From the NCBI GenBank assembly GCA_937923485.1, contig CALDUE010000060.1, positions 1 to 41,464 on the forward strand: DNA of 41,464 nucleotides, read 5' to 3'. This stretch comes from an uncultured Saprospiraceae bacterium. GTDB lineage: Bacteria; Bacteroidota; Bacteroidia; Chitinophagales; Saprospiraceae. Of this stretch, positions 9,461 to 18,451 are shown piece by piece. Each line of letters begins with the position of its first letter. The first letter of the stretch is position 1. Made by a program: the position numbers and the translations under genes. The notes under the pieces were generated by a model that did not search any database, was not told the origin of the DNA, and worked only from the letters and a program-made list of their open reading frames with translations.

Positions 9461-9507
9461 ACTAAACAGCAAAAGCGTCGATGAAACTAATCGTTGACGC
9501 AAGGCAA

Positions 9508-9521
9508 GTTTTGGCGAAAGC
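9508..9521 (+). repeat. Iterated motif copy 4
   Basis: GTTTTGGCGAAAGC on the plus strand, the third copy inside the rpoB-rpoC spacer, 48 bp after copy 3. Confidence 0.85.
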
Positions 9522-9651
9522 CGAATAGGCCCTCGTAAAGCGGGGCCGAAAATGCCACCAACAACCGACCAAGTGTCGGTTAACTCCCTTAGCCAAACCC
9601 TCGGGAGCGGCGATCATCCTACCAAAGCAATTTGGTGGTAATAACAAGAAC

Positions 9652-12600
9652 ATGGCGTTATCAAAAAAGACCCCGGTACTCGATCAGAACTTCAGCACCA
9701 TTACGCTGACGCTCTCTAGTCCGGACGAAATTCTCGAGCGCAGCTACGGAGAAGTGCTCAAGCCCGAAACGATCAACTATCGCTCTTATAAGCCAGAGCG
9801 TGACGGACTATTCTGCGAGCGTATTTTCGGACCTGTAAAGGACTTCGAGTGCTACTGCGGTAAGTACAAGCGTATTCGTTATAAGGGTATTGTCTGCGAC
9901 CGTTGCGGCGTAGAAGTAACCGAAAAGAAAGTGCGTCGCGAGCGCATGGGCCACATTAAGTTGGTTGTCCCTGTCGTGCACATTTGGTTCTTTAAGAGCT
10001 TGCCGAACAAGATCGGCTACATGCTTGGTCTTAACACCAAGAAGCTCGAAAGTATCATTTACTACGAGCGATATGTCGTAATCCAGCCTGGTGTAAAAGA
10101 GGCTGACGGTATCGAGAAAATGGGCCTCTATACAGAGGAAGAGTACCTCGACATGTTGGACACATTGCCAGAAGGCAACCAGCAGCTTGAGGATTCTGAT
10201 CCAACAAAATTCATGGCCAAGATGGGAGCCTCAGCGATCTTTGATCTGCTTGAGCGTCTAGACCTTGACCAGTTAAGTTACGACCTACGTAACCAAGCGG
10301 CTACAGAGACAAGTCAGCAGCGTAAGTCAGAAGCATTGAAGCGTCTACGTGTTGTAGAGAGCTTCCGTGATGGACAGACGCGCGTGGAAAATCGTCCAGA
10401 GTGGGCGATCATCCAGTACTTGCCTGTCGTTCCACCGGAACTACGTCCGCTTGTACCACTCGATGGTGGCCGTTTTGCGTCTTCTGACCTTAACGACCTC
10501 TACCGCCGTGTGATCATCCGTAACAACCGTCTTAAGCGCTTGCTCGAGATCAAGGCACCGGAAGTAATCCTTCGTAACGAGAAGCGTATGCTCCAAGAGG
10601 CTGTCGACAGTCTCTTTGACAACTCTCGTAAGTCAAATGCAGTGAAGGCTGAGGGTGGACGTCCACTCAAGTCTCTTTCTGACATCTTGAAAGGAAAGCA
10701 AGGTCGCTTCCGCCAAAACCTATTGGGTAAGCGTGTAGACTACTCTGGTCGTTCGGTCATCGTGGTTGGACCTACCCTTAAGATTCACGAGTGTGGTCTT
10801 CCAAAAGGAATGGCTGCGGAACTCTTTAAACCGTTTGTTATCCGTAAGCTCATCGAGCGCGGAATCGTTAAGACGGTAAAGAGTGCGAAGAAGCTCGTCG
10901 AGCGAAAAGATCCTATCATTTGGGACATCCTTGAGAACATTCTCAAAGGGCACCCAATCATGCTTAACCGTGCCCCTACGCTTCACCGTCTTTCAATTCA
11001 GGCGTTCCAGCCGACATTGATCGAAGGAAAAGCGATCCAATTGCACCCTCTTGTTTGTACTGCCTTCAACGCCGATTTTGACGGTGACCAAATGGCGGTT
11101 CACGTTCCATTGAGCCAAGCGGCGATTTTGGAAGCGCAAGTGTTGATGCTTTCGGCGCACAACATGCTCAACCCGCAGGACGGTTCACCAATCATGCTTC
11201 CTTCACAGGATATGGTTCTTGGCTTGTACTACATCACCAAAGAGCGTAGCTCAACACCAGAGCACAAAATGCTTGGTGAGGGACGTCGTTTTTACTCTTC
11301 GGAGGAAGTGATGATGGCTCTTGACGAAGGTAAAGTTGAGCTTCACTCGAAGATCACTTGTCGCGTACGCACGGAGGATGAGCATGGCAATCTCGTGCAA
11401 GCACGAGTGGAAACTACTGTCGGTCGTGTACTCTTCAACGAGGCCGTACCAGAATCAGTACCGTTTGTAAATGAGCTACTGACGAAGCGTAACCTCAAGC
11501 GCATTATCCAAGGCATCATTACACGTACGGATTTCCGCACGGTAGCGATCTTCCTTGATAAGGTAAAGGAGATTGGATTTGGTTGGGCATTCAAAGGTGG
11601 ACTATCGTTTAACTTGGGAGACCTGATCACACCATCGCAAAAGCAAGCAACACTCGACCGTGCTACCGAAGAGGTAGAGGAGATCATCCAGTCTTACGAG
11701 ATGGGTATGATTACAGCGAACGAGCGTTACAACCAGGTAATCGACAAGTGGAACAATGCGGATAATCGCATTACCTCTAACTTGATGACGGAGCTCCGCG
11801 AGCACAAGCAGGGATTCAACTCTGTATTCATGATGCTTGATTCTGGAGCGCGTGGTTCACAAGCGCAGATCAAGCAGCTTTGCGGTCTTCGTGGTCTTAT
11901 GGCCAAGCCGCGTAAGTCTGGTGATACAGGTGGAGCGGTTATCGAGAACCCGATCCTCTCCAACTTTGTGGATGGTCTTTCGGTACTTGAGTACTTTATC
12001 TCTACGCACGGTGCCCGTAAGGGACTTGCCGATACGGCACTTAAAACAGCAGATGCGGGTTACTTGACTCGTCGTCTTGTTGACGTAGCACAGGATGTTG
12101 TAATCCTAGAAGAGGATTGCGATACGCTTCGTGGAATCGAGACATCAGCACTTCGCGAAGGCGATAAAGTGATTGAGTCTCTACAGAGCAGAACTGATGG
12201 ACGCTACACGTTGCACGACATCGAGCATCCTGAAACAGAGGAAGTATTGCTAGAGGCGGGTGAGTATATCACTCCGGATATGGCGAAGCTTATCGAGGAA
12301 ATTGGTGTAGAGAGCGTTACGATTCGTTCGGTACTCACTTGTGAGACCAAGCGTGGCGTATGTCGCAAGTGCTACGGTAAGAACCTTGCAAGTGGCCGAG
12401 TCGCTGAGCGTGGAGATGCCGTTGGTATCATCGCTGCACAGTCAATTGGTGAGCCGGGTACACAGTTAACACTTCGTACCTTCCACGTAGGTGGTATCGC
12501 AAGTGTAAACCGTACAGAGTCTAGCATTGCTGCTAAGTACAAGGGTAAAATTGAATTCGATGATGTTCGCACAATCGAATCAAAGGATGCTACTGGAAAA

Positions 12601-13971
12601 GACATCAATATCGTTCTCTCACGTACAGGCGAGATTCGCATTGTAGATGCAGAGACTGGAAAGATTTTCATCACTCACCACGTTCCTTACGGTTCGACAC
12701 TCTTTGCGAAAGAGGGTAGCACCGTCAAGAAAGGAGACGAACTCGTTGAGTGGGATCCATATAACTCTGTAATCATCTCCGAGTTTGCGGGTGTAGTTCA
12801 GTTCGAGAATATCGAGCCTGGAATTAGCTACCGTACAGAGCGAGATGATCAAACGGGAATGGAGGAGAAGATTATCATCGAGTCGAAAGGCGCGAAGAGA
12901 ATCCTCCCTATGGTTCGCATCTCTACCAAAGATGGTGAGGACGAGCGTAACTACAACATGCCTGTAGGATCACGCCTAACTGTTCAAGACGGAGATTCGG
13001 TAGAAGCCGGTCAGATTGTTGCGAAGATGCCACGTTCTGCTGGCGGTATCCAGGATATCACCGGTGGTCTTCCACGTGTCACAGAGCTTTTCGAGGCGCG
13101 TAACCCAAGCAATCCAGCGGTTGTGACAGAGATCGATGGTGTTATCAGCTTCGGTTCTAAGATCAAGCGTGGTAACCGTGAGGTTATTGTGACTGCAAAG
13201 GACGGACAGAAGCGTAAGTACCTTGTAGGACTCAGCCGTCACGTGCTCGTACAGGATGGTGACTTCATACGTGCAGGAACGCCGCTTTGTGATGGTGCAA
13301 CGGCTCCGAAAGATATCCTCAACATTATGGGGCCATTTGCGGTGCAGTCGTACCTCGTCAATGGTGTTCAGGAGGTATATCGCTCACAGGGTATTACACT
13401 CAACAACAAGCACATTGAGGTAATTGTACGTCAGATGATGCGCCGCGTGCTCATCGAGGATTCTGGTGATACAACCTTCCTTGAGAATGAAGCAGTTGAG
13501 AAGTATGACTTCTTCGATCAGAACAACTGGATCTACGACAAGAAATTTGTTGTTGATGCTGGTGAGTCTGAGAACTTCAAAGCAGGTCAGCTTGTCAGCG
13601 TGCGTCAACTCCGCGAGGAGAACTCATTGCTCAAGCGTGAGGACAAGAAGTTGGTTGAATCGCGCGATGCGGTTCCGGCAACATCAAGTCCAATGCTACA
13701 AGGAATTACTCGTTCTTCTCTAGGTACGACAAGCTGGATTTCAGCTGCATCGTTCCAGGAGACGACGAAAGTTCTTTCTACGGCTGCAATTGGTGCGAAG
13801 CAAGACTTCCTCAATGGTCTGAAGGAGAATGTTATTGTTGGTAAGCGTATCCCAGCGGGTACAGGCCAGCGTGCGTTTAAGGATCTCTACGTACTTACTC
13901 AGGAGCAAGCAGATGCACGCGATAAGCGCGAGTCTGAGCGTGAAGAGAGTTACGAGACGGAGATGATGTAA
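9652..13971 (+). CDS. rpoC: RNA polymerase subunit beta'
   Basis: This 1439-residue protein is the beta' subunit carrying the catalytic magnesium site. The universal NADFDGDQM motif places the Mg ligands at D475, D477 and D479. The N-terminal zinc ribbon uses C67, C69, C82 and C85, and the second zinc site C823, C897, C904 and C907; all are present. The bridge/trigger region ([11 protein letters not shown]) is intact. The length is normal for Bacteroidota, and the protein ends with a charged tail. ATG 9652 gives a typical start. One copy of the iterated motif (10706-10719) lies in the conserved GRFRQNLLG segment. A clear terminator follows at 14003-14039. Confidence 0.99.
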   Translation: MALSKKTPVLDQNFSTITLTLSSPDEILERSYGEVLKPETINYRSYKPERDGLFCERIFGPVKDFECYCGKYKRIRYKGIVCDRCGVEVTEKKVRRERMGHIKLVVPVVHIWFFKSLPNKIGYMLGLNTKKLESIIYYERYVVIQPGVKEADGIEKMGLYTEEEYLDMLDTLPEGNQQLEDSDPTKFMAKMGASAIFDLLERLDLDQLSYDLRNQAATETSQQRKSEALKRLRVVESFRDGQTRVENRPEWAIIQYLPVVPPELRPLVPLDGGRFASSDLNDLYRRVIIRNNRLKRLLEIKAPEVILRNEKRMLQEAVDSLFDNSRKSNAVKAEGGRPLKSLSDILKGKQGRFRQNLLGKRVDYSGRSVIVVGPTLKIHECGLPKGMAAELFKPFVIRKLIERGIVKTVKSAKKLVERKDPIIWDILENILKGHPIMLNRAPTLHRLSIQAFQPTLIEGKAIQLHPLVCTAFNADFDGDQMAVHVPLSQAAILEAQVLMLSAHNMLNPQDGSPIMLPSQDMVLGLYYITKERSSTPEHKMLGEGRRFYSSEEVMMALDEGKVELHSKITCRVRTEDEHGNLVQARVETTVGRVLFNEAVPESVPFVNELLTKRNLKRIIQGIITRTDFRTVAIFLDKVKEIGFGWAFKGGLSFNLGDLITPSQKQATLDRATEEVEEIIQSYEMGMITANERYNQVIDKWNNADNRITSNLMTELREHKQGFNSVFMMLDSGARGSQAQIKQLCGLRGLMAKPRKSGDTGGAVIENPILSNFVDGLSVLEYFISTHGARKGLADTALKTADAGYLTRRLVDVAQDVVILEEDCDTLRGIETSALREGDKVIESLQSRTDGRYTLHDIEHPETEEVLLEAGEYITPDMAKLIEEIGVESVTIRSVLTCETKRGVCRKCYGKNLASGRVAERGDAVGIIAAQSIGEPGTQLTLRTFHVGGIASVNRTESSIAAKYKGKIEFDDVRTIESKDATGKDINIVLSRTGEIRIVDAETGKIFITHHVPYGSTLFAKEGSTVKKGDELVEWDPYNSVIISEFAGVVQFENIEPGISYRTERDDQTGMEEKIIIESKGAKRILPMVRISTKDGEDERNYNMPVGSRLTVQDGDSVEAGQIVAKMPRSAGGIQDITGGLPRVTELFEARNPSNPAVVTEIDGVISFGSKIKRGNREVIVTAKDGQKRKYLVGLSRHVLVQDGDFIRAGTPLCDGATAPKDILNIMGPFAVQSYLVNGVQEVYRSQGITLNNKHIEVIVRQMMRRVLIEDSGDTTFLENEAVEKYDFFDQNNWIYDKKFVVDAGESENFKAGQLVSVRQLREENSLLKREDKKLVESRDAVPATSSPMLQGITRSSLGTTSWISAASFQETTKVLSTAAIGAKQDFLNGLKENVIVGKRIPAGTGQRAFKDLYVLTQEQADARDKRESEREESYETEMM
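10706..10719 (-). repeat. Iterated motif copy 5 (in rpoC)
   Basis: GCTTCCGCCAAAAC on the plus strand inside rpoC, encoding part of FRQN. Unlike the other coding copies it is out of the common codon phase. The protein segment is universally conserved, so chance is more likely here than elsewhere. Confidence 0.6.
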
Positions 13972-13983
13972 GTCGTTCTTTCG

Positions 13984-13997
13984 GCTTACGCCAAAAC
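13984..13997 (-). repeat. Iterated motif copy 6
   Basis: GCTTACGCCAAAAC on the plus strand, between the rpoC stop and its terminator hairpin. Confidence 0.85.
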
Positions 13998-14002
13998 AAA
14001 TT

Positions 14003-14039
14003 AGCCCCACTGGATTTTAGGATTCGGTGGGGCTTTTTT
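14003..14039 (+). terminator. Intrinsic terminator after rpoC
   Basis: AGCCCCAC (14003-14010) pairs perfectly with GTGGGGCT (14027-14034) and is followed by a run of T, 31 bp after the rpoC stop. This is a strong terminator for the ribosomal protein/RNA polymerase transcript. Confidence 0.9.
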
Positions 14040-14059
14040 AATCTGGTTGGAGAATTTTG

Positions 14060-14077
14060 TCCCGCAATATTGCGGGA
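14060..14077. repeat. Second copy of the TCCCGCA palindrome
   Basis: TCCCGCA and TGCGGGA surround ATAT, giving a perfect 18-bp palindrome in the gap between the converging rpoC and eda transcripts. Its arms are identical to those of the palindrome at 1852-1869 that interrupts the tRNA-Trp copy. The other 85 bases between 14078 and 14163 show nothing recognisable. Confidence 0.65.
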
Positions 14078-14163
14078 TCGAATTTTGAATTTGATGGAAT
14101 CAGGCTTGGCTTATTTCAATTAGGTATGTAGGATTTAGAATAGAGGAACAACATGGTCTGCAT

Positions 14164-14197
14164 AAAAAAGCCGTCCAAAGCTTCAACTTTAGACGGC
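14164..14197 (-). terminator. Terminator of the alginate gene cluster
   Basis: Read on the minus strand, GCCGTC pairs with GACGGC (plus positions 14192-14197 and 14170-14175). After one mismatch, CTTT/AAAG pairing extends the stem around CTTCAA, and a run of T follows. It lies 30 bp beyond the aldolase stop and ends the leftward cluster. Confidence 0.88.
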
Positions 14198-14227
14198 CCT
14201 TTATGCAAGAACTATGTAGGAGATCAA

Positions 14228-14896
14228 TTAGGCGCGAAGCTCCTTAATCAAGGCCAAAGTCTCTCTGGTTTGCTGCTCGAGGAAATCCCAATTCTTGGAA
14301 GCAATGAGCTCTTTTGAGATGAGCTTAGAACCCATCCCGACGCAAACCACACCAGCATCAAACCACCCCTTGAGGTTGTCTCTATCTGGAGAAACACCGC
14401 CAGTAGGCATAATACTCGTCCACGGTTGCGGCCCGCTGATGCCTTTGACGAAGCCAGGGCCGTAGACGCTGCCTGGGAAGAGTTTTACAACCTCCGCACC
14501 AAGTTCTTCAGCACGGCATATATCTGCTAAACTGGCGCAACCTGGGTTCCACATGACCTTGCGACGGTTGCAAACGATGGCAATATCCTCGCGTAGAACA
14601 GGGGTAACGACAAAGTCGGCTCCAAGCATCATATAAAAACTCGCAGAAGCAGCATCTGTAACAGAACCAACACCTAGTGCGAGTTCAGGACATTCAACTG
14701 CACAGAACTTGCGGAGTGCTCCGAAAACCTCATGTGCAAAGTCACCTCGATTGGTGAATTCGAGTAAGCGTGCTCCTCCTTTGTAACAAGCGAGCGCGAT
14801 GGATTTGGCAACTTCTATGTCACCGTGATAAAAAAGAGGAACCATGCCTGTCGAAGTCATGAGGTGTGCGACGTGAATGCGCGAATGTTGTGCCAT
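14228..14896 (-). CDS. eda: KDPG (2-keto-3-deoxy-6-phosphogluconate) aldolase
   Basis: This 222-residue class I aldolase is expected to split KDPG into pyruvate and glyceraldehyde-3-phosphate. The Schiff-base lysine is K138 in VVKLFPGSVYGP, the catalytic glutamate is E46 in LLEFTNRG, and the substrate region NPGC at 117-120 replaces the PGA-type loop of E. coli Eda. The family also acts on 4-hydroxy-2-oxoglutarate. It is the last gene of the leftward cluster, 114 bp after kdgK and just before a strong terminator. Next to KDG kinase and PL17 lyase, a role at the end of alginate breakdown is the natural reading. Confidence 0.93.
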   Translation of the reverse strand: MAQHSRIHVAHLMTSTGMVPLFYHGDIEVAKSIALACYKGGARLLEFTNRGDFAHEVFGALRKFCAVECPELALGVGSVTDAASASFYMMLGADFVVTPVLREDIAIVCNRRKVMWNPGCASLADICRAEELGAEVVKLFPGSVYGPGFVKGISGPQPWTSIMPTGGVSPDRDNLKGWFDAGVVCVGMGSKLISKELIASKNWDFLEQQTRETLALIKELRA

Positions 14897-15010
14897 GGCT
14901 TAGTTGTTGATTTGGGGAGTTATTGAATATTCCGGCCCTATCCATAAGATTCTTCAGGGTTATTCGGAGTCTAATTCAACAACTCAAAAACTACTTGATT
15001 AAACAATTTA

Positions 15011-16069
15011 TTAGCGGCTAACGCGTCCACTACCATCACCTTCCATAAGCTTTTCAACTTCATCGACTGTAACGAGGTTAGAATCACCAAAAATGGTGTG
15101 CTTGAGACAAGAAGCTGCGACCGCAAAATCTAGCGCGCGCTGATCGTCATCAGGGAAGTTGAGTAAGCCATATATCAATGCAGACATAAAGCTGTCACCA
15201 CCTCCAACACGATCAACGATGTCTGTGATTTGGTAGGTTTTGGTTTCATACTGCTTGACCCCATCGTAGAGCGTTCCAGCCCATGAGTTGTGACTTGCAC
15301 TGATACTGCCACGTAAGGTTACTACAGCTTTTTTGCAGCGAGGAAAACGATCCATAAGAGCTTTCATGACGGGCAGATAATTTCCTGCGGCCATGTCGTG
15401 TCCTTTGGTTACGTCCATACCTTCTGGGTGAATGTCAAAGTGCTTTTCAGCGTCTTCTTCATTACCGAGAATGACATCGCAACCTTCAACTAGAGCAGGC
15501 ATGACCTCACGTGGATCTTTCCCATACTTCCAAAGGTTTTTGCGATAGTTTAGATCAGTCGACACCATGATGCCGAGTTTGTTAGCCATTTGAATGGCTT
15601 CCAAGCAAGCATCAGCTGCTCCTTGAGAGATAGCAGGGGTAATTCCTGTCCAGTGGAACCAATCCGCTTTCTTTTTATTTCCCTTGGCGTCATGAGTAAA
15701 CACATACTCCCAGTCAACCATGCCAGGTCCCATTTCTGCGATTGCAGAATGTGCTCGATCATAAACCACTTTCGAGCCTCTAGCTACCGCACCCATTTCA
15801 AGAAAATAGATACCTAATCTATCACCACCGCGAACGATTTGATCGGTATTGACCCCACGGCCGCGCAAAGCATTGCGGGCACAATCTCCCAAATCATTAT
15901 TGGGTAAACGGGTAACGAAAGTTGATTCGAGACCATAGTTCGCCAAAGCAACGGCAACGTTAGACTCCCCGCCGCCATAAATGACGTCGAAGGAATGTGC
16001 TTGACTGAATCGTAAGTGACCGGGAGGAGAAAGTCTAAGCATGATTTCTCCAAAAGTGACTACATGCAT
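15011..16069 (-). CDS. kdgK: 2-keto-3-deoxygluconate (KDG) kinase, PfkB family
   Basis: This 352-residue PfkB-type sugar kinase probably phosphorylates KDG to KDPG with ATP. Visible family features are the N-terminal sugar-binding block YGGGESNVAVALANYG (31-46), TDLNYRK (171-177) and the anion-hole/catalytic motif GGGDSF with D292 as the catalytic base. The protein is slightly longer than many KdgK proteins. It lies 27 bp downstream of the SDR gene and 114 bp before eda, all leftward, so the kinase and aldolase act in sequence. A different keto-sugar kinase role is possible but less likely in this context. Confidence 0.9.
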   Translation of the reverse strand: MHVVTFGEIMLRLSPPGHLRFSQAHSFDVIYGGGESNVAVALANYGLESTFVTRLPNNDLGDCARNALRGRGVNTDQIVRGGDRLGIYFLEMGAVARGSKVVYDRAHSAIAEMGPGMVDWEYVFTHDAKGNKKKADWFHWTGITPAISQGAADACLEAIQMANKLGIMVSTDLNYRKNLWKYGKDPREVMPALVEGCDVILGNEEDAEKHFDIHPEGMDVTKGHDMAAGNYLPVMKALMDRFPRCKKAVVTLRGSISASHNSWAGTLYDGVKQYETKTYQITDIVDRVGGGDSFMSALIYGLLNFPDDDQRALDFAVAASCLKHTIFGDSNLVTVDEVEKLMEGDGSGRVSR

Positions 16070-16096
16070 GAGTTGATAATTTTTTGGGTCAAAAAC

Positions 16097-16849
16097 CTAT
16101 GAAAAGGCTAGACCTCCGTTAATGTCAAAGTTTGCTCCTGCGACGAATGAAGCATTATCGCTTGCGAGGTAAACAACTAAATCTGCTACTTCGTCGGGAG
16201 ATCCTTCGCGGCGGAGTGGAGTAGCGTCGGCTACTTTCTCGCGCACAGCGTCAGGGGTGAAATTGTCGTGAAAAGCGGTTGCAATCATACCTGGGTTGAC
16301 TGCATTTACTCGAATACCTTGTGGACCGAGTTCTTTGGCTATACCGCGGGTAAAGGTCATAAGTGCCCCCTTGCTTGCTCCATAAGCTGTGGCTCCGCCT
16401 CCGCCACCGTCGCGGGCTGCCTGTGAAGCAATGTTCACGATTGCAGAGCCGACGGGCATATAAGGTAAAGTAGTCTTGAACATGCGCACTACGGAAGTCA
16501 TGTTCAAATCCATGACTTGCTCCCAAAACTCGATAGACATTTCATCCAGTCTTTTACGAGCGATGAGTCCTCCCGCATTATTGACTAGGATGTGGATTTC
16601 GTCTCCGTAGGCTTTGGTAGCCTCATAAAGCAGACTCTTACAATCGTCCATATTAGTGACATCTGCTTTGACCGCGATGCCCTCTCCTCCAGCCAATTTG
16701 ATTTGCCTCAAGGTTACTTCAGCGTCCGCTTGACTTCGAAAATAGTTGACCACAACCTTCGCCCCAGCAGAAGCTAATTTCACAGAAACAGAGCGCCCAA
16801 TATCACGTGAACCACCAGTTACGATGGCGACTTTTCCAGTTAAATCCAT
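16097..16849 (-). CDS. SDR oxidoreductase, probable DEH reductase of alginate catabolism
   Basis: This 250-residue classical short-chain dehydrogenase has a complete catalytic set: N116, S142, Y156 and K160 (YGASK), plus NNAG at 90-93. The cofactor motif reads TGGSRDIG (11-18), with Asp where the consensus TGGxxGIG has Gly, a change I associate with alginate-cluster SDRs. In such clusters the enzyme reduces 4-deoxy-L-erythro-5-hexoseulose uronate (DEH), the product of PL17, to KDG. It lies between the transporter (152 bp upstream) and kdgK (27 bp downstream). From sequence alone it could be a general 3-oxoacyl-ACP-reductase-like SDR; the context favours DEH reductase. Confidence 0.8.
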   Translation of the reverse strand: MDLTGKVAIVTGGSRDIGRSVSVKLASAGAKVVVNYFRSQADAEVTLRQIKLAGGEGIAVKADVTNMDDCKSLLYEATKAYGDEIHILVNNAGGLIARKRLDEMSIEFWEQVMDLNMTSVVRMFKTTLPYMPVGSAIVNIASQAARDGGGGGATAYGASKGALMTFTRGIAKELGPQGIRVNAVNPGMIATAFHDNFTPDAVREKVADATPLRREGSPDEVADLVVYLASDNASFVAGANFDINGGLAFS

Positions 16850-17001
16850 GGTGCGAGTATATTGCTGTTATGTATAAAAAGCAGCAGTAGTGGTAGATGT
16901 TAGAACTCCTTATTATGGATTAAAAAGAAGATTCTCTTAGTGTGACTTTTAAAGAAGAAGGCTTAGGGCTGAAGTAGCAGGATTTAATGCTGTCAAGCTG
17001 C

Positions 17002-18300
17002 TCACTTCGGTTTGAGTGGTTCAATCCGTGGACAAAGTATCCAAATAGCAGCGAGTGCGAGAATGGCAAGACCTGCCCCAATAGCGAAGGCCAAAGTATA
17101 ATTACCCCCTGCGGTTACATATGGGACAACTGCAATCAAACCTGCAACTGCAAATTTGGCAGCCATACCAGAGAAGCCTGCCAGTGTTCCAACGGTTTTG
17201 CCGCCAAAGAAATCACTCGGTAAGGTTTGTACATTTCCGATTGCTGTTTGAAACCCAAAGAGGATAACAGCCATAATGAGTACTGCGGCGGTCGGACCTC
17301 CTGGATTAGCGAGTGCAAGTAAGGCAGGTAACATGATTAGGCAACCGAGAGTGATCGTTAGTTTTCTAGTAGCATTCACACTCGAACCAGCTTTGAGTCG
17401 GTTTTGGGCTAGTAAGCCTCCAAACCATGCACCGAACATCGCGCCTACGTATGGAACCCAGCCGTAAAGTCTGATTTCCTTCACATCCATACCGTAGACT
17501 TCTGTGAGGTAGGTTAGAATCCAGACTACGAATAGCCACCAAATAGGATCAATTGCAGCACTAGCTAGAATTACGCCCCAGCTTTCTTTGTGTGACAAGA
17601 GCTGTAAGGTTGATGGATTGTATCCATCATCAGCAACCCCATCACCGTCAGGGTCTTCATTTCGTTGACCAGTAAGAATAAAGTTACGCTCCTCTTCCGT
17701 GATCCATGGGTGAGACTTCGGTGGCGATTTGACGATGATCATCCAAGGTATTAACCATAGTAATCCTACCAAACCAACAAGGATGAAAATCATCTGCCAG
17801 CTAAAGTGAATGGCTAAAAAAGAGATTAGTGGTATTGAAATAATTCCACCAATCGCTGCTCCAGAGTTAAAGATACCTTGCGCCAAAGCACGTTGTTTGG
17901 TAGTAAACCATTCCGCATTCGCTTTTGCAGCTCCTGGCCAGTTACCTGCCTCAGCGACACCGAGAATTCCGCGGAAAATACTGAACGACAATAGACTATT
18001 TGCCACCGCGTGCAAAGCCGTAGCTATAGACCAAGCCCCAATAGATAATGCGAAGCCTAGTCTCGTGCCTATCCAGTCAAAGATTTTCCCAAATACTGCT
18101 TGGCCAATCGCATAGGAAAAAACGAAAACGACAGAAATTGTGGCAAACATCTGTTTGTGATCGAAGTCTGAGAGGTCTGGGTAAAGCTCTTTGGCCATCG
18201 TAGGCCAGAGTACGTTGAGCGACTGTCGATCAATGTAATTGATCACCGTTGCTAAACAAACGAGGGCGATTACCCACCACCTTAATCCATTAATTTTCAT
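17002..18300 (-). CDS. MFS transporter, hexuronate (ExuT-like) family, with a calcium-loop-like insert
   Basis: This 432-residue protein is a major facilitator with about 12 hydrophobic segments and the anion:cation symporter style of ExuT (NYIDRQSLNVLWPTMAKEL near residues 21-39). It likely carries unsaturated uronate monomers or short alginate oligomers across the inner membrane. The central loop between spans 6 and 7 (about 191-245) contains DPDGDGVADDGYN at 216-228, matching the DxDxDGxxD pattern of thrombospondin type 3 or dockerin calcium loops, unexpected in a cytoplasmic loop. It lies 151 bp after the PL17 gene and 152 bp before the SDR gene in the same leftward cluster. Confidence 0.85.
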   Translation of the reverse strand: MKINGLRWWVIALVCLATVINYIDRQSLNVLWPTMAKELYPDLSDFDHKQMFATISVVFVFSYAIGQAVFGKIFDWIGTRLGFALSIGAWSIATALHAVANSLLSFSIFRGILGVAEAGNWPGAAKANAEWFTTKQRALAQGIFNSGAAIGGIISIPLISFLAIHFSWQMIFILVGLVGLLWLIPWMIIVKSPPKSHPWITEEERNFILTGQRNEDPDGDGVADDGYNPSTLQLLSHKESWGVILASAAIDPIWWLFVVWILTYLTEVYGMDVKEIRLYGWVPYVGAMFGAWFGGLLAQNRLKAGSSVNATRKLTITLGCLIMLPALLALANPGGPTAAVLIMAVILFGFQTAIGNVQTLPSDFFGGKTVGTLAGFSGMAAKFAVAGLIAVVPYVTAGGNYTLAFAIGAGLAILALAAIWILCPRIEPLKPK

Positions 18301-18451
18301 AGACTAGAATCTTGTTGGCATGACTGATTTGAAACCCTCGAGTTGAGCATTGATGAGTATGATGTCGCTGGTGATTAAAGGACGACCAATAGCTACTTCG
18401 AAGATTACATTCAGACGAAAATACCTTCCGCAGAGCAAGTGGCCTCATGAA

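Larger units (their letters stand above)
9372..9651 (+). other. Structured rpoB-rpoC spacer
   Basis: This gene-free 280 bp holds a chain of possible hairpins: the inverted motif pair 9416-9461; GGCCC/GGGCC (9528-9532, 9543-9547); AACCGAC/GTCGGTT (9563-9569, 9575-9581); CTCCC/GGGAG (9584-9588, 9603-9607); and ACCAAA/TTTGGT (9621-9626, 9631-9636), the last just before the rpoC start at 9652. Three copies of the iterated 14-bp motif lie here. The open frames crossing it are artefacts of low stop density. It may serve in mRNA processing or attenuation between beta and beta'. Confidence 0.6.

Noticed and set aside
9416-9461. The inverted motif pair as a full intrinsic terminator of rpoB
   Set aside because: No T run follows, and a complete stop between rpoB and rpoC would uncouple beta and beta'.
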